Assembly (NCBI GenBank): GCA_035652535.1
Contig: DASRDP010000025.1
Span: forward strand, 1 to 37,397
Direction of reading: 5' to 3'
Length of the DNA: 37,397 bases
DNA from: Chloroflexota bacterium
Lineage (GTDB): Bacteria > Chloroflexota > UBA6077 > SHYK01
Shown here: in pieces, positions 7,920-15,750 of the stretch
Position numbering within the stretch: the stretch's first letter is position 1
Layout: the number at the start of each line of letters is the position of its first letter
Translations under genes and position numbers: made by a program
Notes under the pieces: model-generated
The model's input: only the letters and a program-made list of their open reading frames with translations
The model's database searches: none
Told to the model about the DNA's origin: nothing

Positions 7920-9110
7920 ATGTTGACGGCTGAAGAGAACGAACTGCTGACCCGGGTCGGCCCCGGGGCGCCCGCCGGCGAGTTGTTCCGCCGCTACTGG
8001 CTCCCGATCGCCGTCGCGCAGCAGCTTTCCGACGAACGGCCGACCACGTTCGTCCGCGTGCTGGGAGAGGATCTCGTTCTCTTTCGTGACAAGCGCGGCA
8101 TGGTGGGACTCATTGCCGACCATTGCTCGCATCGCGGTGCCTCGATGCTGTACGGCCGCGTGGAGGAGCGGGGGATCGCCTGCGCCTATCACGGCTGGCT
8201 CTACGACACGAAGGGCAATTGCCTGGAAACGCCCGCGGAGCCGTCCGGCAGCATGTTTCACTTGACTGTGAAACATCGCGCCTATCCGGTCCAGAAATTC
8301 CTCGGCCTCTACTGGGCGTATCTCGGGCCGGAGCCCGCGCCGCTCATCCCCCCGTACGACATCTGGGTCCGAAAGGATGGCACCCATCGCCTCTACGTCC
8401 AGCCTCAGCTCGACTGCAACTGGCTCCAGCCGATGGAGAACTCCGTCGACCCGAGCCACTCGCGAATCCTGCACGCCGACGTGACCGCTCGCCGCCGCGG
8501 GCTCACCATCGCGAACACGACCCGGGGAAAGACCGACGAGGTCGAGTATTTCGACTTCACCGAGCTGCCCATCGGCATCATGAAGAAACGAGTCTCCCGC
8601 AACGGGCACCTGGACGAGCATCCCCTGATCTTTCCGAACATCTTGCGACACGGAAACGATACCCAGATCCGGGTTCCCATCGACGATACCCACACGTGGG
8701 TCGTCTTCGTGAATTTCGAGCCAAGCGAGGACGGCAGCATCGTAGAGGACGGGGACGAGCTGCCGGTGGAGTACCTCGGCCCGTACAAGGAGCCGGCGGC
8801 CGCGCGCTATCCATGGACGCGGTACACGATGGACGACGTTCAGCCGCAGGACCACATGGCCTGGGAGTCGCAGGGCCCAATCGCGGACCGCTCCGTGGAG
8901 CGACTGGCGACCTCGGACCGCGGAATCGTGATGCTGCGACAGATGCTCCGTCGGGAGATCGAGAAAGTCCAGCGGGGCGAGGATCCCATCGGCATCGTGA
9001 GGGATCCCAACCTCCACATGATCGACACGAACCACACGGCGCAGATGGTGGAGTGGAGTGAGGCCGCCCGCCGGCGCGGGCACGAGCCCTACAGCGCTCC
9101 GGTGCGCTGA
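7920..9110 (+). CDS. Rieske non-heme iron oxygenase, alpha subunit (phthalate-dioxygenase/demethylase-like)
   Basis: A 396-residue ring-hydroxylating or O-demethylating oxygenase. The Rieske [2Fe-2S] ligands are Cys69-x-His71 and Cys88-x2-His91 (DHCSHRGAS ... CAYHGW). The mononuclear iron site is visible in NWLQPMENSVDPSHSRILH (His180 and His185, with Asp177 as the likely electron bridge); Asp333 in TSDRGIVMLRQML is the probable third ligand, as in phthalate 4,5-dioxygenase-like enzymes. AGGAGA 7 bases upstream supports ATG 7920. Such enzymes need a reductase, and none is in the window, so it must be supplied from elsewhere. It is followed 62 bp later by a 4,5-dihydroxyphthalate-decarboxylase-like gene, which points to an aromatic carboxylate substrate. 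Confidence 0.93.
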   Translation: MLTAEENELLTRVGPGAPAGELFRRYWLPIAVAQQLSDERPTTFVRVLGEDLVLFRDKRGMVGLIADHCSHRGASMLYGRVEERGIACAYHGWLYDTKGNCLETPAEPSGSMFHLTVKHRAYPVQKFLGLYWAYLGPEPAPLIPPYDIWVRKDGTHRLYVQPQLDCNWLQPMENSVDPSHSRILHADVTARRRGLTIANTTRGKTDEVEYFDFTELPIGIMKKRVSRNGHLDEHPLIFPNILRHGNDTQIRVPIDDTHTWVVFVNFEPSEDGSIVEDGDELPVEYLGPYKEPAAARYPWTRYTMDDVQPQDHMAWESQGPIADRSVERLATSDRGIVMLRQMLRREIEKVQRGEDPIGIVRDPNLHMIDTNHTAQMVEWSEAARRRGHEPYSAPVR

Positions 9111-9172
9111 GGGGCGCCCAGGGTGCTTTGCGCGGGATTTCCAGCCGCGCGTTCCGTGGGCGGAGGGGAGCG

Positions 9173-10147
9173 ATGGGCAAGCTGGCGCTGACGCTCGCCT
9201 GCGGCGGTTACGATCGCACCCAGGCCCTCATGGACGGGACCGTCGCCATCGAAGGCGTCGACCTGAACTACCTGCGAATCGAGCCGCCAGGCGAGATCTT
9301 CTGGAGGCAGGTGCGCCACGACGAGTTCGATGTGTCGGAGCTGACCATGTCGGCGTACATCATCGGGCTTTCGCGGGGCGACGACCGGTTCGTGGCCATT
9401 CCCGTCTTCCCGCTGCGCCTCTTTCGTCATGCATTTATCTGGGTGCGAGACGACGCGGGAATCATCACACCAACTGACCTGCGGGAAAAGCGAATCGCGA
9501 TTCCCGAGTACCACATGACCGCCATGCTCTACATTCGCGGCATGCTCCAGCACGACTACGGCGTTCTGCCCGAGGAGATCGACTGGTACCGAACCCGCGT
9601 AGAGCGGGTGGAGCTCAACCTCTCACCGAAGATCCGGATCAGCGACGCCCAATCTGCCAATTGGGAGGAGATGCTCGCGCGCGGCCAGCTGGACGGGACG
9701 ATGGGGACGCGCGCGCCTCGGGCGGCGGGAAGCGACTCTCCGGGCGTGCGTCGGCTCTTTTCGGAGGTACGCGACGTCGAGGCGGACTACTATCGGCGCA
9801 CCGGAATCTTCCCCATCATGCACGTCGTCGCCATGAAGCGAGAGATCTACGAGCGCAACCGATGGGTCGCCAAGGCGCTCCTCGACGCGTTTGAGGCATC
9901 CAAGGCACACGCGTATGCCCGCATGCGCGACGTCTCCGGCATCTATTCTCTCCCATGGCTCAGCGTCGAACAGGACCGGACGCGCGCAATCTTCGGGGCG
10001 GACCCGTATCCCTACGGGCTAGAGCCGAACCGGACGACGCTCGAAGCGGCAACGCAGTACTCCTACGAGCAGGGGCTGAGCGCGCGCAAAGTCTCGGTGG
10101 AAGAGATGTTCGCGCGCGAAACCGTCGACGTGTTCGTCGAGCACTGA
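9173..10147 (+). CDS. 4,5-dihydroxyphthalate decarboxylase-like protein (periplasmic-binding-protein fold)
   Basis: A 324-residue protein that starts with the hallmark LALTLACGGYDRTQALMDG, followed by VDLNYL, EIFWRQ and DVSELTMSAYI, the pattern of the Pht5/4,5-dihydroxyphthalate decarboxylase family and its NMT1-like relatives. The family uses the fold of solute-binding proteins. No export signal is seen, which favours an enzyme in the cytoplasm. ATG 9173 is chosen over the upstream in-frame ATG 9128 because GGAGGGGAG precedes it and the family N-terminus begins here. Next to a phthalate-dioxygenase-like oxygenase, decarboxylation of an aromatic dicarboxylate or its diol is a sensible guess. 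However, many family members in uncultured bacteria have no shown activity. It ends the run that began at 1418. Confidence 0.82.
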   Translation: MGKLALTLACGGYDRTQALMDGTVAIEGVDLNYLRIEPPGEIFWRQVRHDEFDVSELTMSAYIIGLSRGDDRFVAIPVFPLRLFRHAFIWVRDDAGIITPTDLREKRIAIPEYHMTAMLYIRGMLQHDYGVLPEEIDWYRTRVERVELNLSPKIRISDAQSANWEEMLARGQLDGTMGTRAPRAAGSDSPGVRRLFSEVRDVEADYYRRTGIFPIMHVVAMKREIYERNRWVAKALLDAFEASKAHAYARMRDVSGIYSLPWLSVEQDRTRAIFGADPYPYGLEPNRTTLEAATQYSYEQGLSARKVSVEEMFARETVDVFVEH

Positions 10148-10246
10148 GCGCCCGACATTCCACATGTGCCGCGCCGGGTAGCGGGCGTTGGTACGGTAGA
10201 TACCTGTCAATATTTGTCCCCGCGTGGATTTTTCTCTCCACATGTT

Positions 10247-10350
10247 TTGACGTGACGAACGCCGCGGAGTAGGTTAGATCCGTGCGGCATGCACCTGTCT
10301 CCCTTGCTCCGCGCTCAGGGAGGCGTGCCCCTCGTGATCGCACGAGACAG
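10247..10350 (+). promoter_or_regulatory. Candidate promoter and structured 5' leader of the first beta-propeller gene
   Basis: TTGACG (10247-10252) and TAGGTT (10270-10275), 17 bp apart, form a plausible housekeeping promoter in the 223-bp gap. The leader can fold in two mutually exclusive ways. A small hairpin CTCGTG/CACGAG (10331-10336 with 10341-10346) competes with a long-range pair CTGTCTC/GAGACAG (10295-10301 with 10344-10350), just before the GGAGGAGGAG ribosome site. A regulatory role is speculative. Confidence 0.35.
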
Positions 10351-10370
10351 GATGGAGGAGGAGGAGTACC

Positions 10371-11984
10371 ATGCGTAGTGTCTTCCGGTCCCTACTGGCG
10401 GCGATCTTTGGTTTGGCGTTGATACTCCCGCAGGCCCGGAGCGCCTCGGCGGCAGGGCCTACGGTGCTGAAACCGTCCGTCAAGATCAACATGCCCGGTC
10501 TTCCGCTCAACCTGGCCAATCCCCGCGGGACCGGATTGAGCACCGACTTCATTCGGTACGACCCGGTGACCCGACTCATCTACCTGACCGACGGCGCGAA
10601 CAAGTCCGTCGACGTATTCAACAGCGTCGGTCAGCAGATGGTGGGACGGATCACCGTGCCCGACTCGCCCCACGACGCCATCACCGACGACAATCTCGGC
10701 GTGCTCATGGTCCCCTTATCCAACAAGAACGTCGCCATCATCAATCTCCAGACTCTGGCCGAGAGCGATGTGACGGTGGGCGGCGCCAGCATCGCGGATC
10801 TGGCAGGGTATGATCCCGCGACCCACATTCTTGTGGTTGGAAGCAAGGGAACGCCTCCGCAGCTCTCGTTCATCCATGTTGATCCAGCAGGAAGCACGCT
10901 CCTGGGCCAGTTCCAGACGGTGAGTCCTGAGGAGCCGCGGTTCTTCAACGGGAAGTACTACGTCTCGGCGCCGAACCAGATCCTCGTGGTCGACGCAACA
11001 ACGCGGTCGATCGTGCAAACCCTCAGCGTTCCCGGCTGCAGCGGGCACGGTTATGCGCAGGGGCCGGGGTCGGAGTTCTACCTGGGCTGCACGGCGGGCG
11101 GGGTGATCGTCAATCTGGCGACACTCTCGATCGTTGCCCACTTCGATCCGAGCGCCATCAGCGATACCGACCAGCCGACCTATGACGCGAAGAACAACCG
11201 CTACTATGCGCCCGGACATATCACGCGTAACGGCGCATCGGTGGCCGTGATGGCGGTGATCGACGCGAGCACCCATCAATTGCTCAATACCTTCGACATC
11301 GACCCGGGCTCCGAGACGCAGGCTGCCGCCGATGCGAACGGAGTCGTCTATGTCGCGACCGCGCCGGCCCTCGGCGGGGAGTGCCTCAGCATCTGCCTCT
11401 TCGGCTACGAGCCATCGGCTCCGGCCGGCAAAGACTTCACGGTTACCAGCAGCGGCGCAGGCTCCGTCTCGCTGAGCTGGACCGGCGGGCTCGGTGACTC
11501 GAGCTTGCGGATCAACCGCTTCACGGCCTCTGGTACATCCCTCGTCGCCAGCCCCGCGGTACTGTCTACCTCGGCCACCGACACGCTGCCCGCGGGGACG
11601 AACCTGGCGTGCTATCAGCTTCAAGCGCTGGGCGCCACGAGCGCGGTCATCGCGCAATCGGATATCGAGTGCGTGGTGACGAATATCGCGTCGCCGAGCC
11701 CCCTGACGGCCCCAATGCCAATCAGTATCGTGCTGCACCAGGGGTCGGTCGCGACGGTATCATGGGGAGCGGCGCCGGGGGTCACGAGCTACCTCTTCGC
11801 CGAGCTTCGATCCGGGCGCGTTCAGGTATTGACGCCCGGACAGCTCACGGCGACGGACGCCCTGTCCGGCGCGGACTGTTACGTCGTCATCGGTCGGGGT
11901 TCGACGACGAGCATGAGCGACGGCGTGTGCGCAATCGGCGGCGCCGCGACCGTCGCAACGGACTCGCGCAGCTCGAGACACTAA
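10371..11984 (+). CDS. Secreted beta-propeller protein with two C-terminal cysteine-paired domains (copy 1)
   Basis: A 537-residue exported protein of unknown role. It has a Sec-type signal peptide (about 1-28, ending SASA-AG). A YncE/NHL-like repeated region (about 35-345) follows, with blade motifs such as YDPVTRLIYLTDGANKSVDV and VVDATTRSIVQTL. Two Ig/FnIII-like beta domains follow (about 350-432 and 445-530); each has a Cys pair near its end (ACYQL...ECV; DCYVV...VCAI) that could form disulfides. No membrane anchor or sorting signal is seen at the C-terminus. GGAGGAGGAG sits just upstream of ATG 10371. It is followed by a perfect GC hairpin and a paralogue at 12203. A ligand-binding or surface scaffold function is possible, but no catalytic motif was found. 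Confidence 0.8.
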   Translation: MRSVFRSLLAAIFGLALILPQARSASAAGPTVLKPSVKINMPGLPLNLANPRGTGLSTDFIRYDPVTRLIYLTDGANKSVDVFNSVGQQMVGRITVPDSPHDAITDDNLGVLMVPLSNKNVAIINLQTLAESDVTVGGASIADLAGYDPATHILVVGSKGTPPQLSFIHVDPAGSTLLGQFQTVSPEEPRFFNGKYYVSAPNQILVVDATTRSIVQTLSVPGCSGHGYAQGPGSEFYLGCTAGGVIVNLATLSIVAHFDPSAISDTDQPTYDAKNNRYYAPGHITRNGASVAVMAVIDASTHQLLNTFDIDPGSETQAAADANGVVYVATAPALGGECLSICLFGYEPSAPAGKDFTVTSSGAGSVSLSWTGGLGDSSLRINRFTASGTSLVASPAVLSTSATDTLPAGTNLACYQLQALGATSAVIAQSDIECVVTNIASPSPLTAPMPISIVLHQGSVATVSWGAAPGVTSYLFAELRSGRVQVLTPGQLTATDALSGADCYVVIGRGSTTSMSDGVCAIGGAATVATDSRSSRH

Positions 11985-11991
11985 CGAACGG

Positions 11992-12031
11992 GCGGGGTGA
12001 CGAGCACGCCGCGGCGTGCTCGTCACCCCGC
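11992..12031. terminator. Perfect 40-bp GC-rich palindrome after the first propeller gene
   Basis: The left arm 11992-12011 is exactly complementary to the right arm 12012-12031, 20 bp each with no spacer. It begins 7 bp after the stop codon. No T-tract follows on either strand, so it would act as a T-less terminator, an RNA-stabilising 3' end or a protein-binding palindrome. Confidence 0.7.
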
Positions 12032-12202
12032 AACCGGCCGGGCTATTCAACGAAGAGGCCTGCACGACGGTTCAGGGCCTCGATGGGCACGCTCCAATTG
12101 GGTCCACGGGAGCAAGTCACGAGGTCGACAGAAGAGGAGCCGCAGACGGCATCCTGGGTCGGCAGAAGAACAGGTCGCAGCAGATCCGTGAAAGGAGCAG
12201 TC

Positions 12203-13843
12203 ATGCAATTTGCGCGAAGGGCGCTTCTCGGGGTGTTCCTCGTCGCGACGGTGTCTCTCGTCAACATCTTTCCGGCAGCAGCGGCGCCCGACGGGATCGT
12301 CAGGCTCGTCTCGGTGCCGGGCTTGTCGAACAACTGGAGCTTCGACATCACCTGGGTGGACTCTCCGTCGCACCGCGCCTTCATCGCTGATCGGGACAAC
12401 AAGGGGATTACGATCATCGACACGAACAACGCGCGGTACCTGGGCACGATCAAGGGCTTCGCAGGGCCATTGCCGAACAATACCGGCGGCCCGAATGGCG
12501 TCGTCGCGGCGCCAGATCTCAACGAAGTGTGGGCCGGCGATGGCGATAGCACGCTGAAGGTTGTGGATCTCGGAACCCAAGCGATCACCCACTCCATCCC
12601 GACCGGCGGCGTCAAGCGAGCGGACGAGCTGGCGTACGATCCCGAGCACCGCATCATTCTCGTGGCGAACGATGCCGATAACCCCCCGTTCCTCACCTTC
12701 GTGAATGCGCAAACGTTCGCCGTCCTGGGTCACATTCCGCTGCCGCAGGCCACAAATGGGGTCGAGCAGCCCCAATACGACACGGGGCTCCACAAGTTCT
12801 TCCAGGCAATCCCAGCGACGGTCGCAAATCCGGGCGGCGAGCTCGACCGAATCGACCCGCTGACGATGCAGATCGAAGCAACCTATGGGCTGCAAAACTG
12901 CGGTCCGAATGGGCTCGCGATCGGCCCCTCCGAGACGGCGCTCCTTGGCTGCAACCATTCGGCGCCCGGGACTCAGATCAACTCACAGATTATCAGCCTT
13001 ACCACGGGTACGGTGTTGCGGACCATCACCCAGACCGGCGCGCCCGACGAAGTCTGGTACAACCCGGGTGACCACCGCTACTACCTTGGCGCGACAGGGT
13101 GGACGTCGACGGGCCTTGTTGGCGGACCGAATACACCCGTGCTCGGAATCATCGATGCGCTGACGGGCACGTTTGTCGCCAATATTCCCACTGGAACAAA
13201 CCGCGCCGCCTCGGTGGCGGTTGATTCCTCTAACAACTTCGTGGTGCTTCCGCACCGCGCAGACCTGGGCCAGCCCGCAGAAGTACGGATATACGCCCCC
13301 ATGGGCGGGGAGGCCTTCTCGCTCACCGCGAAGGGGCCCACCAGCTCGGGCGAGGCGCTCCTGACCTGGTCCCCGGCCACCGTCCAGCCTCGCTACGAGC
13401 TGTCGCGGCTCACTCCGTCTGGCGTCACGACGCTCCAGATATCTGGGGGGAGTACTTCAGCCTTCGTCGACGGCATTCCGGTCGGGACACCGTGGGCCTG
13501 CTATCAGCTCGCGTCGATCGACGCGCTGGGAGCCACGGCGGCGAAGTCGGATGAGCTGTGTGAGCTGCCAGGCACAGGGTTCGGAACGCCTCCAGACCAA
13601 TTCACCATTCAGCTGAATCAATCACCGACGGCGTCTCTGTCATGGAAGTCCGTCGCGGGCGCGTCCAATATCCTCGTCGTGCCCTTGGGAACCAGCCGAC
13701 TTCAGGTCCTTCCGGGATCGGCCACGTCCACGCAAGACGCGACAGGGGGTTCGCTGACGTGCTACGGTCTTGCCGACCTGCAGGGGGCGAGCCTGGCCGG
13801 CGTGGCGCCTATTCTGTGCGCGATTCCAGGCCAGTCTCAGTAA
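12203..13843 (+). CDS. Secreted beta-propeller protein with two C-terminal cysteine-paired domains (copy 2)
   Basis: A 546-residue paralogue of the preceding gene with the same layout. It has a signal peptide (about 1-27, ending PAAAA), then a YncE/NHL-like propeller region (to about 365) with motifs such as HRAFIADRDNKGITIIDTNN and NEVWAGDGDSTLKVVDLGTQ. Two beta domains follow (about 370-455 and 465-540), each with a Cys pair (ACYQL...ELCEL; TCYGL...ILCAI). Although the frame is open far upstream, ATG 12203 is clear: AAAGGAG precedes it and the signal peptide starts here. It lies 171 bp beyond the palindrome that ends copy 1, so it may have its own promoter, though none was convincing. The function is unknown; the matched pair suggests two surface or secreted proteins with different ligands. 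Confidence 0.8.
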   Translation: MQFARRALLGVFLVATVSLVNIFPAAAAPDGIVRLVSVPGLSNNWSFDITWVDSPSHRAFIADRDNKGITIIDTNNARYLGTIKGFAGPLPNNTGGPNGVVAAPDLNEVWAGDGDSTLKVVDLGTQAITHSIPTGGVKRADELAYDPEHRIILVANDADNPPFLTFVNAQTFAVLGHIPLPQATNGVEQPQYDTGLHKFFQAIPATVANPGGELDRIDPLTMQIEATYGLQNCGPNGLAIGPSETALLGCNHSAPGTQINSQIISLTTGTVLRTITQTGAPDEVWYNPGDHRYYLGATGWTSTGLVGGPNTPVLGIIDALTGTFVANIPTGTNRAASVAVDSSNNFVVLPHRADLGQPAEVRIYAPMGGEAFSLTAKGPTSSGEALLTWSPATVQPRYELSRLTPSGVTTLQISGGSTSAFVDGIPVGTPWACYQLASIDALGATAAKSDELCELPGTGFGTPPDQFTIQLNQSPTASLSWKSVAGASNILVVPLGTSRLQVLPGSATSTQDATGGSLTCYGLADLQGASLAGVAPILCAIPGQSQ

Positions 13844-13864
13844 CGAGTCGCGTGGCTGGCAATG

Positions 13865-13910
13865 GCGGGGGGCGGATTCCGCGCGCGCAGGCAGCGCGAC
13901 CGCCCCCCGC
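13865..13910. terminator. GC-rich hairpin after the second propeller gene
   Basis: An 11-bp perfect stem (GCGGGGGGCGG at 13865-13875 with CCGCCCCCCGC at 13900-13910) encloses a 24-nt loop that can itself pair through CGCGC/GCGCG. It begins 21 bp after the stop codon. There is no T-tract, as with the other hairpins in this window. Confidence 0.6.
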
Positions 13911-14011
13911 GCGTGTGTTGCGCTCCGCGGGGGCCGCGCGCAGGCTATGCGCGTCGCGGGCGTTGGCTTGCCGTTTCGGCTGGGAAGCCCCGACCAATCA
14001 GGAGCTTACCC

Positions 14012-15694
14012 ATGGGTCATTACGTTCGGAGCATGCTCTTGGCGGTGACGACGTACGCGCTTCTGGCGTGCGCGGTCGATTCACCACGTGCGCAGACCTC
14101 ATCTCAGCCAGCCAACCCAACGGCGCCCAAGGTCCTCAACATCGTCGGCAGCGAGCCGTCGGTCATCGGGAATTTTCCCGGCGTGCGCGGAGGGACGGGC
14201 AGCCACGAGGGCATCGCGAATGAGTTTCTGACGGCGATCGACCCGCGCGGCGAGGTCATCCCGCGTCTCGCCGCGGAGACGATATCGGTCGAGACGGGCA
14301 CCTGGCGGGTCAACCCCGATGGGACGATGGATACGATTTGGTCAATCCGCCCCAACGTCAAGTGGCAGGACGGCTTCCCTTTCACTGCCGACGATCTCCT
14401 CTTCACGTACACCGCCTACAAAGATCCGTCTCTCCCTTCGTTTTACGGAGTGGCGCTGGATCTCATGACGTCGGCGGAGGTCATCGACCCGCTGACCTTC
14501 GCGGTCCACTGGTCGCAGCCGTACTTCCAGGCGAATCTCGCGCCGGGCCTGGACCCGATGCCTCGACACCTCCTGGAGGCCGCCTATCTCAACGACAGGG
14601 AAGGTCTGGACTCGAACCCCTACTTCCGACAGGACTTCGTGGGTACGGGCCCGTACCGCATCAAGGAGTGGGTGGGAGGTTCCCACATTACGTTCGAGCG
14701 CAACGACCTGTACTATCTGGGCCGCCCGCCGCTCGACACCGTCGTCCTCACCTTCATCAAGGACAAGAACACGGTTCTGGCCAATCTCCTGGCCGGAAGC
14801 CTCGACGTCGTGTACTTCAAGGACGCGCTCGACGTGGACGCAGCGCTAGAGCTCAAGGATCGCTGGGCAGGGACCAGAAATACCGTCAGCTTCGTTCCAA
14901 CGGAACGACTGATCTCCGTGGAGCCCCAGTTCCGAAGGGACGTCGCGCGGCCGCAGCTCGGGGCGACCGAGCGCGACGTGCGCGAAGCGATGCTGCGCAG
15001 CATTGACCGGCCCGCGCTCGTCGAAACCATCACGCATGGCCTCACCCCGGTCGCGGACAGCTGGATCACCCCGACGAGCAGTCTCGCGGACGTGGTGCGG
15101 AACGTTGCTCCGCATTACGACTACGATGTCGGTCGCGCGCAACAACTGCTGGCTCGGGCGGGCTGGGGAAAGGGGCCGGATGCGACCCTCGTCCACCAGA
15201 CAACGGGGGAGCGGTTCGACTTCGATCTCTGGAACCGGTTTCAGCTCGTCAAGGAACAGACCATCGTCGCCGATTACTGGAAGGCGATTGGGATCAACGT
15301 CAACATCCGTCAGTACCTGCAAAACGACCGAGACCTGCAGGCGCACATCACGGGCGGACAGATGTTGGACCAGACGATCGCGGACTTCACGGTCGCCCGA
15401 CTGCGCAGCGCCGACGTGTCCAGCGAAGCCAACGGCTACCGCGGGCGAAACGTCGCCGGGTACAGCAATCCGCGATTCGACGAGCTGCTCGATCGGCTCC
15501 ACGCCACCATCGGGGCCCAGGAGCAGGCGGAAATCCACGCAAGCCTCGTGCGAGAAGCATTCACGGATCTCGCCGAGCTGCCCCTGTACTTCCAGGTGAC
15601 GGCGCTCGTGGTGCGTGAGGGCTGGAGTGGGTCCCCACCAGGCGGTGGCGCCGGACTGTACTGGGACCTCATGAGCTGGGACAAGCGCGGCTAA
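14012..15694 (+). CDS. ABC transporter substrate-binding lipoprotein, family 5
   Basis: A 560-residue family-5 solute-binding protein. The short signal peptide ends in lipobox LLAC, with Cys20 as the anchor. Typical segments follow: TIWSIRPNVKWQDGFPFTAD, VGTGPYRIKEW, a KNTVLANLLAGSLDVV segment, REAMLRSIDRPALVETI, and the C-terminal PRFDELLDRLHATI. ATG 14012 has AGGAG upstream and directly precedes the signal peptide; the longer open frame from 13862 is not needed. It stands alone, with a hairpin upstream and converging with the sugar ABC operon downstream. It is a diverged paralogue of the binding proteins at 6108, 24167 and 30583. Ligand unknown; peptides are the classic choice, but this family also binds other organic compounds. 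Confidence 0.87.
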   Translation: MGHYVRSMLLAVTTYALLACAVDSPRAQTSSQPANPTAPKVLNIVGSEPSVIGNFPGVRGGTGSHEGIANEFLTAIDPRGEVIPRLAAETISVETGTWRVNPDGTMDTIWSIRPNVKWQDGFPFTADDLLFTYTAYKDPSLPSFYGVALDLMTSAEVIDPLTFAVHWSQPYFQANLAPGLDPMPRHLLEAAYLNDREGLDSNPYFRQDFVGTGPYRIKEWVGGSHITFERNDLYYLGRPPLDTVVLTFIKDKNTVLANLLAGSLDVVYFKDALDVDAALELKDRWAGTRNTVSFVPTERLISVEPQFRRDVARPQLGATERDVREAMLRSIDRPALVETITHGLTPVADSWITPTSSLADVVRNVAPHYDYDVGRAQQLLARAGWGKGPDATLVHQTTGERFDFDLWNRFQLVKEQTIVADYWKAIGINVNIRQYLQNDRDLQAHITGGQMLDQTIADFTVARLRSADVSSEANGYRGRNVAGYSNPRFDELLDRLHATIGAQEQAEIHASLVREAFTDLAELPLYFQVTALVVREGWSGSPPGGGAGLYWDLMSWDKRG

Positions 15695-15750
15695 CTGGCC
15701 GAGACCAGGGGCGACGCGGGGCGGTGGCTGCGTCCTGAGGGGAGGTTCCG

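Noticed and set aside
7701-9083. Long minus-strand open frame opposite the Rieske oxygenase
   Set aside because: The plus strand carries intact Rieske and iron motifs; the minus frame shows low-complexity composition, no motif and no ribosome site of note.
12032-12202. Extending the second propeller gene upstream, where the frame stays open to 11609
   Set aside because: The signal peptide and a good ribosome site begin at ATG 12203; the upstream stretch contains the palindrome and gives no sensible protein.
15695-15750. GACGC/GCGTC stem between the convergent genes as a terminator
   Set aside because: A 5-bp stem with a 12-nt loop is too weak to claim.
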